Positions 8,778 through 17,050 of a DNA stretch of 64,000 nt are shown in pieces; position 1 is the stretch's first letter; the number at the start of each line of letters is the position of its first letter. Origin of the DNA: Acidipropionibacterium sp. (lineage in GTDB: Bacteria > Actinomycetota > Actinomycetes > Propionibacteriales > Propionibacteriaceae); NCBI GenBank assembly GCA_022647765.1, contig JALCLH010000002.1:62001-126000 (forward strand). The letters are read 5' to 3'. The translations under genes were made by a program, and so were the position numbers. Below the pieces are notes generated by a model that ran no database searches, was not told the DNA's origin, and saw nothing but the letters and a program-made list of their open reading frames with translations.

Positions 8778-8854
8778 GGTCCCGATCACTCCCGACACGC
8801 CGTGATTCTGCGTTGGCGGTGCCGAAAAGGGGCCCGGCGGGAGTGATCGGGACC
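8778..8854. repeat. 77-bp palindromic repeat, copy 2
   Basis: Arms at 8778-8794 and 8838-8854 are exact complements and identical to those of copy 1. The interior carries ACACGCCGTGATTCTG and GGCGGTGCCGAAAAGG. It fills the gap between convergent nhaA and the hydroxyacid dehydrogenase, where it could serve as a bidirectional terminator. Confidence 0.95.
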
Positions 8855-8867
8855 CTTGATCCGGCGA

Positions 8868-9812
8868 TCAGTCGGTCGAGCACACCTCGATGATGTGTGC
8901 GGCGGCGGTGTCGAAACCCCGGTGGCGGCTGCCGGCAGACAGCCAGGCGATGTGCGGGGTGACGAGCACGCCGTCGCAGTCCAGGGCGGGCTCGCCCTGT
9001 TCATCGCTCCATCGCGGCGGCTCCTGATCCAGCACATCCAGGACCGCCCCGCGCAGCTTGCCTTTCTCAACGGCCGCCCGCAGCGCAGCGGTGTCGACCA
9101 GCCCTCCCCTACCGGTGTTGACCAGGCCCGCGCCGGGCTTCATCCGGGCCAGCAGGTCTGCGTCGACCAGGTGCCGGGTGCCGGCCACCAGCGGCACGTG
9201 AAGGGAGACCACATCGGCCCTGGCAGCCAACTCCTCAAGGCTCGCGACCGCCTCGACGCCCCGGGACTCCGGATATCGGGAGATGTCGGAGCGGTTCCAC
9301 ACCAGCACCGGCATTCCCAGGCCGGTGAGCAGCACGGCGACTCGGCGGGCGACCTCACCGAAGCCGACCAGCCCCACCGTGCACTCCGAGATCAGCAGCG
9401 GCGAGGTCCGCTGAGCCTCCCACACTCCGCCACGGACATCGGCCGAGGAGCGCACGATGTCCTTGGCGAGCATCAGGACCGCGGCCAGGGTGTATTCGGC
9501 GACCTCCTGGGAGTTGTATCCCTTGGCGGTGGTCACCGAGACGCCGCGGGCTCGGGCGGCCGCCAGGTCGATGTGGTCCTGGCCGACCGAGGGGGTCGAG
9601 ATGATCTTGAGGTTCGGGAACTGAGCCATGGCGACCCCGTCGACCGGACAGACCGGCGGCGCCAGGATCGCGACGATGTCGGCGGGGTCGTAGTCGTCGT
9701 CCTCCAGCCGGGTCTCCAGGCCGTGCTCGCTGAAGCGAGGGGCCAGTCGCGGGAACTCCTCGGCGGTCATGAAGTTCGGCAGGAGCAGGACGGCGGGGCG
9801 CGCTGGAATCAC
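8868..9812 (-). CDS. D-2-hydroxyacid dehydrogenase (NAD-binding)
   Basis: A 314-residue oxidoreductase of the D-isomer 2-hydroxyacid dehydrogenase family, which reduces a 2-oxo acid with NAD(P)H or the reverse. The Rossmann loop GLVGFGEVARRVAVLL is at residues ~143-158, the catalytic Arg lies in NTGRGGLVDTAAL, the Glu in LDVLDQEPPRW and the His in VTPHIAWLSAGSR. The substrate cannot be read from the sequence. The start is a GTG at 9812 with GAGGA about 14 bp upstream. It is divergent from the acetolactate synthase gene, with 158 bp between the starts. Confidence 0.9.
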   Translation of the reverse strand: MIPARPAVLLLPNFMTAEEFPRLAPRFSEHGLETRLEDDDYDPADIVAILAPPVCPVDGVAMAQFPNLKIISTPSVGQDHIDLAAARARGVSVTTAKGYNSQEVAEYTLAAVLMLAKDIVRSSADVRGGVWEAQRTSPLLISECTVGLVGFGEVARRVAVLLTGLGMPVLVWNRSDISRYPESRGVEAVASLEELAARADVVSLHVPLVAGTRHLVDADLLARMKPGAGLVNTGRGGLVDTAALRAAVEKGKLRGAVLDVLDQEPPRWSDEQGEPALDCDGVLVTPHIAWLSAGSRHRGFDTAAAHIIEVCSTD

Positions 9813-9970
9813 CGGATCATCGTAGATCCTCGTTGCCGGTCACTCCCGATGACGGATTCTCGGACGCCCCTGCCACGCAGAGTACGATCCGTGGCGGCGA
9901 AAGCACGCCAGGACGTGAGAATAAGACGAGCACCAGATCATCCGGCAGCGTCGACAACACCGCAAGGAAT

Positions 9971-11662
9971 ATGACACACATTATGAATGAGTCCACCGCA
10001 CAACCCAGGAAACGCAGCGCAGATCGGATTGTCGAATGTCTCAATGCCGCCGATGTGAAATGGGTGTTCGTCGTTCCCGGGGCAAAAGTTGACCAGCTCC
10101 TGGACGCACTGCTCGACAACGGCCCGGAGATCATCGTATGCCGGCACGAGCAGAATGCGGCATTCCTCGCAGCGGGCGTCGGCTGGCTCACCGGAAAACC
10201 GGGCGTCGCGATCGTGACCTCGGGTCCCGGCACGTCGAACCTGGCCACGGGTCTGCTCACGGCGACGACCGAGGGGGCGCCGATGATCGCGCTGTGCGGT
10301 GCCGTGCCCCGCGCCGAACGGCTCAAGCACACGCACCAGTCGTTCGACGCCGAAGCAATGCTGAAGTCCGTATCGAAGTACGCCGGCGAGGTCACCGATC
10401 CGGACAATGTGCCGGAAGCCGTCGTCAACGCGTTGCGCGAGGCGCAGATCATGCCCCGTGGCGCCGTGTCGCTCGTCCTGCCGAGCGACGTCCTCGCGGC
10501 CGGCTCGACGGTCGCGATGCCTGAGACCTACACGGCGCCAAGGCTCGGGTCGGCGGCGTCGACCTCTGTTGCGAAGGCGGTCGAGGCGATCAGGAACGCC
10601 AGGTTCCCCGTGATCCTCGCCGGAATGCGCGCAGCCTGCGAGAACGGGACGGACGCCGTCCGGGCACTCATCAAGAAGACCGGCCTGCCGATTGTGGAGA
10701 CGTTCCAGGCGGCCGGAATCGTATCGCGCGACCTCGAGGAGCACTACTTCGGTCGCGTCGGAATCTTCCGGAATCAACCGGGCGATATTGTCCTCAGCAA
10801 TGCCGACGTCGTCCTCACCGTCGGATATGATCCGGTTGAATATGATGCGAAATTCTGGAATGTCGGAGAGCCCAAGACAATCATCAATCTCGACGAGGTA
10901 CTGGCTGCCATTGACGATGCCTACCGTCCCTCGATCGAATTGTTCGGGGACATCACCTCGACGGTTCTGACGCTGGCCGACGCGCTTGAAGGATTCAGGC
11001 TGCCGGCGGCTGCGTCGACCGTGCTCGATGAGCAGCGCGCACGGCTGTCGGCTCCCGAACATGTCGAGGAGACCGAACCGGGACGACCGCTCGATCCGAT
11101 CGCCCTGACCCTTGCGCTGCGCGAGGCGGTCGACGATTCGACAACGGTCATCTCCGATGTCGGCTCGCACTACATCTACATGGCGCGATACTTCCGCATC
11201 TACGAGCCCCGCCATCTGATGTTCTCCGATGGTCAGCAGACACTGGGTGTCGCACTGCCGTGGGCCATGGCCGCGGCCCTGGTCCGCAAGGGCGAGCCGG
11301 TGCTCTCGGTGTCCGGCGATGGAGGATTCCTGTTCTCGGCCATGGAGCTTGAGACGGCCGTCCGCCTGGGCCTCAATTTCGTCCACGTGGTCTTCAACGA
11401 CGGCACGTACGACATGGTCGCCTTCCAGCAGATGATGAAATACGGTCGCGAATCGGCGGTCCAGCTGGGGTCCTACGACATCGTCGAGTACGCCCGGACA
11501 TTCGGCGCCAACGGCCACCGGGTGTCGAGACTCGAAGACGTGATTCCGACCGTCCGCGAGGCAATGGCCGAGCCCGGCCCATCGATCATCGATATTCCAG
11601 TCGACTACGCGCGCAACCTCGATCGACTGGCATCGAAGATTCAGGAGGACAGCCTGTCGTGA
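9971..11662 (+). CDS. alsS: acetolactate synthase, catabolic AlsS/BudB type
   Basis: A 563-residue ThDP enzyme that condenses two pyruvates to 2-acetolactate. It matches the catabolic FAD-independent group: VFVVPGAKVDQLLDALLDNGPEI, then CRHEQNAAFLAAGVGWLTGK with the catalytic Glu, TSGPGTSNLATGL, HTHQSFDAEAM and a ThDP-binding GDGGFLFSAMELE to NDGTYDM segment. I start at ATG 9971 behind AAGGA; an ATG at 9983 is possible, while the open frame up to 9833 is unlike the family. No acetolactate decarboxylase gene is adjacent. The sequence around the start is visibly richer in A and T than its neighbours. Confidence 0.92.
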   Translation: MTHIMNESTAQPRKRSADRIVECLNAADVKWVFVVPGAKVDQLLDALLDNGPEIIVCRHEQNAAFLAAGVGWLTGKPGVAIVTSGPGTSNLATGLLTATTEGAPMIALCGAVPRAERLKHTHQSFDAEAMLKSVSKYAGEVTDPDNVPEAVVNALREAQIMPRGAVSLVLPSDVLAAGSTVAMPETYTAPRLGSAASTSVAKAVEAIRNARFPVILAGMRAACENGTDAVRALIKKTGLPIVETFQAAGIVSRDLEEHYFGRVGIFRNQPGDIVLSNADVVLTVGYDPVEYDAKFWNVGEPKTIINLDEVLAAIDDAYRPSIELFGDITSTVLTLADALEGFRLPAAASTVLDEQRARLSAPEHVEETEPGRPLDPIALTLALREAVDDSTTVISDVGSHYIYMARYFRIYEPRHLMFSDGQQTLGVALPWAMAAALVRKGEPVLSVSGDGGFLFSAMELETAVRLGLNFVHVVFNDGTYDMVAFQQMMKYGRESAVQLGSYDIVEYARTFGANGHRVSRLEDVIPTVREAMAEPGPSIIDIPVDYARNLDRLASKIQEDSLS

Positions 11663-11691
11663 CCGCCTCGGCTCAGCTCCACGACCCCCGC

Positions 11692-11766
11692 GTGGAGATC
11701 ACTCCAGACTCGCCGTAATCCAGCCCAATCAGAGCCGCAGGACGGCGAGGCGGGAGTGATCTCCAC
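11692..11766. repeat. 75-bp palindromic repeat (variant family), copy 1
   Basis: Arms GTGGAGATCACTCCAGACT (from 11692) and CGGGAGTGATCTCCAC (ending 11766) pair with a few mismatches. The interior has CGCCGTAATCCAG and GACGGCGAGG. The GATCACTCC core and CGCCGT segment are shared with the 77-bp family, but the outer arms differ in a compensated way. It is 29 bp after alsS. Confidence 0.9.
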
Positions 11767-11913
11767 CAGGAACAACCCGACCTCACATCGCGCTGTCTGA
11801 ACCCTTGGCACTCGATGGCCCGACCTGATAGAACCAGTGCACGATTCCCCGTCCGACCCCAGCAGCCATGTTCGACCCCAGCAGCCGTCAGGCCGATCAG
11901 GAGGACCCAGCCG

Positions 11914-12489
11914 ATGACTCAGATCACTGGAAGCTGCCGGGGATGGGTCGACGAGTCAGGGTCCAACGAGTCGCTCGATCCGGGGAGTTACATCCTGGCC
12001 GCGACGATCTGCCCGATCGACATCGAGACGAGCGTTCGAGAGACCATGATCCGATTGAGCCCCCACGGGTCGGCGAAACTGCACTGGCACGATGAGGACG
12101 ATCCTCACCGTCGAACGATCATCACGGCGGTCAGCGAGCTCCACCTGATTCATCTAGTCGTCGTGCGCGCCCACCATCTCGACGAGCGGCCCGAAAGACG
12201 GCGGCGGAAATGCCTGGAGCAGCTGATACCTCAGCTGGAGACGCTCAGCGTCACCGATCTGGTGCTGGAGTCCAGGGGACGTGCCGACAATAAGAAGGAT
12301 GTCGATATGCTCAACGCGCTGCGCAGCCAGCACCGGGTGACAGCATCTCTCGTCCGTCACGAGATCGGGCGCCGTGAGCCGTTGCTGGCGATCCCCGACG
12401 CCGTATGCGGTGCCGTGACTGCCATGCGAATCGGCAACTCGTCGTACCGAAGCATCCTCGGTGAGCAGCTGACGATGATCGAGATCTGA
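11914..12489 (+). CDS. DUF3800-like protein
   Basis: A 191-residue protein whose N-terminus, CRGWVDESGSNESLDPGSYIL, matches the opening DESG motif of DUF3800, an RNase H-fold family of unknown function common on phage and mobile DNA. Further acidic and basic positions are consistent (KLHWHDEDDPHRR, LVLESRGRADNKKDVDML). The start is ATG 11914 behind AGGAGG. The gene stands alone and is bracketed by two 75-bp palindromes (11692-11766 and 12638-12712), an arrangement suggesting a mobile cassette. Biochemical activity is not established for the family, so none is claimed here. Confidence 0.75.
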   Translation: MTQITGSCRGWVDESGSNESLDPGSYILAATICPIDIETSVRETMIRLSPHGSAKLHWHDEDDPHRRTIITAVSELHLIHLVVVRAHHLDERPERRRRKCLEQLIPQLETLSVTDLVLESRGRADNKKDVDMLNALRSQHRVTASLVRHEIGRREPLLAIPDAVCGAVTAMRIGNSSYRSILGEQLTMIEI

Positions 12490-12637
12490 GCCGGAGCAAA
12501 CGCGAGCCCCGGGCCCTGTCATCCGGCAGGATATCCCGAGGCTCACTTCCTGAATCCCTCGAAAGGGGAGGCGCTGCGTCCAGAATAACACGCGACTCCG
12601 ATCAGCCGGCAGGTTCACTGCGGATCGCGGCCCCCGC

Positions 12638-12712
12638 GTGGAGATCACTCCAGACTCGCCGTAATCCAGACCGCTCAGGGCCTCATGACGGCGAGGCGGC
12701 AGTGATCTCCAC
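12638..12712. repeat. 75-bp palindromic repeat (variant family), copy 2
   Basis: Same length and outer arms as the copy at 11692, with the interior diverged (GACCGCTCAGGGCCTCAT) and one arm mismatch (CGGCAGTG). Sequence after both copies is also similar (CAGCCTCACACCGC against CGACCTCACATCGC). It lies between the convergent DUF3800 and FAD-dehydrogenase genes. Confidence 0.9.
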
Positions 12713-12728
12713 CAGGTTCAGCCCAGCC

Positions 12729-14105
12729 TCACACCGCCCGACCGGGAGTGAGGATCCCCAACGGGTCGAAGGCCGCCTTCAACCGCCGGTGGGCGGCCAT
12801 CGTCGGCTCGTCGAGCTGGCGAGCCAGCAGGCCGAGTTTCAGCGATCCGATGCCGTGCTCGCCGGTCACCGTCCCGCCGAGCGCGATCGCCGCGACGGCG
12901 ATCTCGTCGGAAATCCGCTCGGCACCGTCCAGGGTCTCGACACTCGTGTCCGGCAGTGCGATGGACGGGTGCAGGTTCCCGTCCCCGGCATGGCCGGCCA
13001 CCGAGATCGGGACGCCGTTGCGCCCAGCGACTGCGGCGACCTGCTCCAGCATCTCGGCCAGCCGGCTGGGAGGAACCGCGACATCGCACACATACTCCGG
13101 CCCTCGGGCCGTGGCGGCGGCCGTCACCAATCGACGCGCCGCGAGCAGCTCCTCGCCACGCTCACCGGACGCCCGCTCGACCTTCCGCGCGCCGGCAGCC
13201 ACCATCGCGGTCTCCACAACTGCGAACTGCTCCTCGGCGTCGACGCCGGTCAGCTGACCCAGCAGCACCCCGGCCGACGATCGGTCGAGGCCGGCGGGCC
13301 GGTAGCTCTCGACCATGTCGATGGTGGCGGCGTCCATGAACTCCAGCACCAGCGGCGTCACCGGACTGCCCATGATCCCGGAGACCGCCCCGCCCAGCGC
13401 ATCCATCGACGGGAAGGACGCCCTGAAGGTGAGCGGCTCGTCGACCGGCCTCGGCACCAGCCGCAGGATCGCCGCGGTGACGACGCCCAGCGTCCCCTCC
13501 GAGCCCACGAAGACGCCGGTGAGGTCGTATCCGGCGGTGTTCTTGCGGGTGCGCCCTCCGGTGGTGATCACCGATCCGTCGGCGAGCACCACCTCCAGGC
13601 CGGCGACGGAGTCCCTCGTCACGCCGTACCGCACGCAGCGCAGGCCGCCCGCGTTGGTGGCGATGTTGCCTCCGATGGTGCTGGTGGCGTAGCTGGCTGG
13701 GTCCGGCGCGTACATCAGCCCGACCTCGGCGGCGGCACGGTCGATGTCGGCGGTGATCGCCCCGGCCTCGACGACGGCGATCCGGTCGGCGGGGTCGATC
13801 TCGCGGATGGCGGTCATCCCGGCCAGCGAGATCACCAGTCCGCCGTCGTAGGCGCAGGCCCCGCCGGCCAGGCCGGTGCCGGCTCCGCGCACCGAGACCG
13901 GCACCTGGCGCGCGCTGGCCCATTTCAGCGCCGCGCTCACATCCTCGACCGTCCGCGCCTCGACGACCGCCAGCGGCCGTCCGCCGGACGCCGGGGAGGC
14001 GTCACCGGCATAGTCCAGACAGCTCTCGGCCGAAGTGAGGAGCCGGTCACCGAGGAGGTCTGAAAGCTCGGCCAGAGTGGCGTCCCGCATCTTCCGGTCG
14101 CTCAT
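12729..14105 (-). CDS. FAD-linked oxidoreductase of the GlcD/D-lactate dehydrogenase family
   Basis: A 458-residue flavoprotein of the VAO/GlcD group, which oxidises D-2-hydroxy acids to 2-oxo acids. The N-terminal FAD domain shows PVSVRGAGTGLAGGACAYDG and ASYATSTIGGNIATNAGG. The C-terminal FAD-oxidase domain shows AGHAGDGNLHPSIALPD and TVTGEHGIGSLKLGLLA, with the catalytic-site histidines. Its ATG (14105) overlaps the stop of the upstream ThDP enzyme by one base, so it is the last gene of the 18.9-12.7 kb operon. Substrate is inferred only from context: a hydroxy acid feeding a 2-oxo acid into the neighbouring decarboxylase. Confidence 0.9.
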   Translation of the reverse strand: MSDRKMRDATLAELSDLLGDRLLTSAESCLDYAGDASPASGGRPLAVVEARTVEDVSAALKWASARQVPVSVRGAGTGLAGGACAYDGGLVISLAGMTAIREIDPADRIAVVEAGAITADIDRAAAEVGLMYAPDPASYATSTIGGNIATNAGGLRCVRYGVTRDSVAGLEVVLADGSVITTGGRTRKNTAGYDLTGVFVGSEGTLGVVTAAILRLVPRPVDEPLTFRASFPSMDALGGAVSGIMGSPVTPLVLEFMDAATIDMVESYRPAGLDRSSAGVLLGQLTGVDAEEQFAVVETAMVAAGARKVERASGERGEELLAARRLVTAAATARGPEYVCDVAVPPSRLAEMLEQVAAVAGRNGVPISVAGHAGDGNLHPSIALPDTSVETLDGAERISDEIAVAAIALGGTVTGEHGIGSLKLGLLARQLDEPTMAAHRRLKAAFDPLGILTPGRAV

Positions 14106-15703
14106 CACTCGCCTCCCAGGGTCAACCAGATCAGCGCCGGACCGCCCCTGCGGAAGGCCCGGTCGACCCGCTCGGCAAGGTCGTCGATCCCGGACGCCAC
14201 CTCTCCGGGGAGCCCGAATCCCTTGGCCAGGGCCACCGGATCGGGACGCGGCAGGTCGACGCCGAGAGGCTCGATCCCGCGCGCGACCATCTCGTCGCGG
14301 ATCTCCCCGAACCCGCTGTTGTCGACCACCACGGTCACCACCGGCAGGTGGAGGGCGGCTGCGGTCATGAGCTCCTGACAGGAGAAGGTGAAGGCGCCGT
14401 CTCCCAGCATCGCGAGCACCGGCCGGCCGGTGCCCAGGGCCGCCCCGATCCCGGCTGGGAGGGCGTATCCGAGGGTGGCGAACCCGGTCGGGTAGATGAA
14501 TCGGTGCGGCGCCGGCATCGGCCAGAAGTGAGCCGTCCCGAAATAGCTGATCTGCGAGGAGTCCCCGGCGACGATGACGTCGTCGGGGCAGACGGCCCGC
14601 AGGGCGTCCTGAATCTGGGAGAGCGGGCCGGCGTCGGCCTGCGCCTCCTCCTGGATGCGCGTTCGCAGGCCATCGAGATTCGGGACGGAGTAGCCGCCGT
14701 CGCCCTGCAGCCGGTCGAGCAGTCCTTGGAGCACCGGACCGGAGTCGCCGAGCAGGACGACGTCTCCCCGAAGGTTCTTGTGCATCTGGTGAGGGTCGAT
14801 GTCGATCCGGATCACCGTGCCGCGCGGAGTGAGCGCATGGTCCCACAGGTCCGACGGCGAGATCTCGCTGCCGACGATGAGCAGGGTGTCGGCGGATTCC
14901 AGCACTTGCTGCGCCTCGGGCAGGCGGACGGACGCGCCCAGCGAGGGGCCATGGCCCTCCGGCAGGACGCCCTTGGCGCCGATGGTGGTGACGACGGGTG
15001 CACCGATCCGTTCGGCCAGCGCTCGCAGCTCGCGCCCCGCCCCCACGGCGCCGCCCCCGACGAGTATCGCGGCAGTCCCGGAACCGCCGAGAATGGAGGC
15101 GGCGCGGTCAAGCTCTGCGGGGTCAGCGACCGGGACCGGAGGCGCGGGAAGGTCGGGCAGCCAGCCGTCCCAGCCACCTTCCAGGATGTCGACGGGAACC
15201 TCCAGGTGCACCGGTCGGTGACGGCCGGGAACCGACCACGCGGCGAAGGCGGTCAGAATCGTCTGGACCGCCTCGTCGGCCGAGCGCACCCGGTGACTGG
15301 CCTCGAACACGGCCTCGGCCATCGCATGCTGGTCCTTCATCTCATGGAGCCAGCCGACGTCGGCGCGTTCCAGACCCCTCGGCATTCCGGGGCTCACCAC
15401 GAGCATCGGCACCGAGTCGGCGTAGGCGGTGGCCGCTGCGGTGATGGAGTTGGTGAGACCCGGCCCGGTGGTCGTGAGGCAGACGCTGGGAGAGCCGCTC
15501 GACCGGGCGTACCCGTCGGCGGCGTATCCGGCGCCCTGCTCATGGCGGACCGAGACGTGCTGAATGCTCGAACGCCCGATCTCGCGGTAGATCTCCAGAT
15601 TGTGGGTCCCCGGAATGCCGAAGATGTGCCGCACCCCGCACTTGCTCAGGGCCGCCACAACGGCGGTGCCTCCGGTTCGCCGGGATTCTTCATTGACTGT
15701 CAT
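14105..15703 (-). CDS. ThDP-dependent 2-oxo acid decarboxylase, AruI-like candidate
   Basis: A 532-residue ThDP enzyme. The N-terminal domain has GVRHIFGIPGTHNLEIYREIG and SVRHEQGAGYAADGYAR with the catalytic Glu, then TTGPGLTNSIT and GWLHEMKDQHAMAEA. The C-terminal domain has YPTGFATLGYALPAGIGAAL, LGDGAFTFSCQELMTAA and VVVDNSGFGEIRDEM. The FGIPGTH, LHEMKDQ and IEPLGV features recall AruI, the 5-guanidino-2-oxopentanoate decarboxylase of the arginine transaminase pathway, rather than acetolactate synthase. A ureohydrolase, an aminotransferase and an amino-acid transporter nearby support this. I start at ATG 15703; ATG 15745 is possible. An acetolactate-synthase-like enzyme of other substrate is the alternative. 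Confidence 0.8.
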   Translation of the reverse strand: MTVNEESRRTGGTAVVAALSKCGVRHIFGIPGTHNLEIYREIGRSSIQHVSVRHEQGAGYAADGYARSSGSPSVCLTTTGPGLTNSITAAATAYADSVPMLVVSPGMPRGLERADVGWLHEMKDQHAMAEAVFEASHRVRSADEAVQTILTAFAAWSVPGRHRPVHLEVPVDILEGGWDGWLPDLPAPPVPVADPAELDRAASILGGSGTAAILVGGGAVGAGRELRALAERIGAPVVTTIGAKGVLPEGHGPSLGASVRLPEAQQVLESADTLLIVGSEISPSDLWDHALTPRGTVIRIDIDPHQMHKNLRGDVVLLGDSGPVLQGLLDRLQGDGGYSVPNLDGLRTRIQEEAQADAGPLSQIQDALRAVCPDDVIVAGDSSQISYFGTAHFWPMPAPHRFIYPTGFATLGYALPAGIGAALGTGRPVLAMLGDGAFTFSCQELMTAAALHLPVVTVVVDNSGFGEIRDEMVARGIEPLGVDLPRPDPVALAKGFGLPGEVASGIDDLAERVDRAFRRGGPALIWLTLGGE

Positions 15704-15770
15704 GTGGAAGGTGTTGTCCTCTCGGGTGCCGACGATGGCACTCATATGAAGGCGGCAGCAGACAAATGAC

Positions 15771-15986
15771 TCACAGCACTCGTTTGAGAAAGGCGCGAGT
15801 ACGTTCCTGCTGCGGATGATTGATGACGCTGTCGGGAGGACCGGCCTCGACGACCACCCCACCGTCCATGAAGACGACGGTGTCGGCAACCTCACGGGCA
15901 AAACCGATCTCGTGGGTCACCACGACCATCGTCATTCCGGCCTTGGCAAGATCGCGCATCACCTCCAGCACATCCCCGACGAGCTC
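15771..15986 (-). pseudogene. amino-acid ABC transporter ATPase, C-terminal piece of disrupted gene
   Basis: These 71 codons read ELVGDVLEVMRDLAKAGMT to RTRAFLKRVL and hold the Walker-B-distal part and switch histidine (VVVTHEIGFA) of a GlnQ-type ATPase. They continue the protein that stops making sense after residue 194 at 16469. Joining both pieces gives a 265-residue ATPase, the normal length, with ALDP followed directly by ELVGD as in the family. So 482 bp were inserted and no codon was lost. Confidence 0.92.
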
Positions 15987-16468
15987 ATCGACGGGCGCCG
16001 TGTCATCGCCGTGGACGGGAAAACCCTGCGCGGCTCCCGATCGGCAACCGAAAAGGCCCGGCACCTGGTCGCAGCCCTCGACCACGCCAGCGGCACCGTG
16101 GTCGCCCAACAGGCCGTCGACGCGAAGTCCAACGAGATCCCGGCCCTGCCCGACCTCATCACCGCGTTGGGCGAACGGGCTGCCGGTGCGGTGATCACCG
16201 CCGACGCCCTCCATACCCAGACCGCGACCGCGACCGCGATCCTGGCCGCCGGCGCCGACTACGTGTTCACCGTGAAATCCAACCAGCCGGGACTGCACAA
16301 GCGATTGAAGTCCCTGCCGTGGTCACGGGTTCCGGCAGGACACGTCGAGGATGGAGAAGTCTCATGGGCGCAGGGTCCGGCGGACTCTGAAGGTCGTCCA
16401 GGCACCCGAGAATCTCGGGTTTGAGGGGGCGGTGCAGGTCGCCCAGTTGCGCCGGGTCGCCACCCGGG
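15987..16468 (+). mobile_element. internal fragment of an ISAs1-family transposase, inserted in the ABC ATPase gene
   Basis: Read on the plus strand it encodes RRVIAVDGKTLRGSRS, VVAQQAVDAKSNEI, ALHTQTATATAILAAGADYV and FTVKSNQPGLHKRLKSLPW, the core of an ISAs1/H-repeat-type DDE transposase. The frame shifts by one base near 16353, then continues as SHGRRVRRTLKVV and [17 protein letters not shown]. Both the N-terminal ~100 residues and the C-terminus are missing. I see no terminal inverted repeats and no target duplication, so this piece cannot have moved as an ordinary insertion sequence. Confidence 0.88.
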
Positions 16469-17050
16469 GGGGTCCAGAGCCGAGGTCGGCTCGTCGAAGA
16501 GCATCAGACGCGGGTTCATCGCCAGCGCCCGAGCAATCGCAACCCGCTGCTGCTGCCCACCGGACAGCTGCTCGGGATAGTAGCCGGTCCGGTCTCCCAG
16601 ACCGACCTGCTCCAGCAGCCGGTGGGCGTTGCTCACCGCCTTCGCCCGGGACTGCCCCTGGACTCGAATGGGCGCCTCAATGACGTTCTCCAGGATCGTC
16701 ATGTGGGGAAACAGGTTGAAGCTCTGGAACACCATGCCGACATCGCGACGCTGACGGTTGACGTCGCGGGGGCGCAGCTCGTACTTCTTACCGTGCGCCC
16801 GCCGATATCCCATCAACTCGTTATTGACCCACATCTCACCGCCGTTGATCTTCTCCAAGTGGTTCATACAGCGCAGCAGAGTGGACTTTCCCGATCCCGA
16901 AGGGCCGAGGATGCACATCACCTCGCCCGTATGCACCTCCAGATCAATCCCCTTGAGCACCTCAAGATCGCCGAAGCTCTTGCGAACCTTGATGGCACGG
17001 ACGACGACGTCGTCCTCGGCCGTCGCTGCTGTCTCAGTCGTCGTAGTCAT
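16469..17050 (-). pseudogene. amino-acid ABC transporter ATPase, N-terminal piece of disrupted gene
   Basis: Residues 1-194 of a polar amino acid transport ATPase: Walker A GPSGSGKSTLLRCMNHLE, Q-loop FQSFNLFPHMTILENV, signature [15 protein letters not shown] and Walker [14 protein letters not shown]. After Pro194 the frame runs into antisense transposase sequence for 69 residues. Without its D-loop end and switch histidine this product should not hydrolyse ATP normally. It overlaps the end of the permease gene by 4 bp, so the original order was binding protein, permease, ATPase in one operon. Rescue by an ATPase encoded elsewhere is possible but not visible here. Confidence 0.92.

Noticed and set aside
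9833-9970. N-terminal extension of the acetolactate synthase
   Set aside because: In-frame but unlike the family, rich in Ser/Thr/Asn, with no ribosome site at 9833; it more likely is the divergent promoter region.
15816-16424. A 202-residue transposase gene starting at 15816
   Set aside because: The first ~57 residues are antisense ABC ATPase sequence; only the part after 15987 is transposase, and it is truncated and frameshifted.
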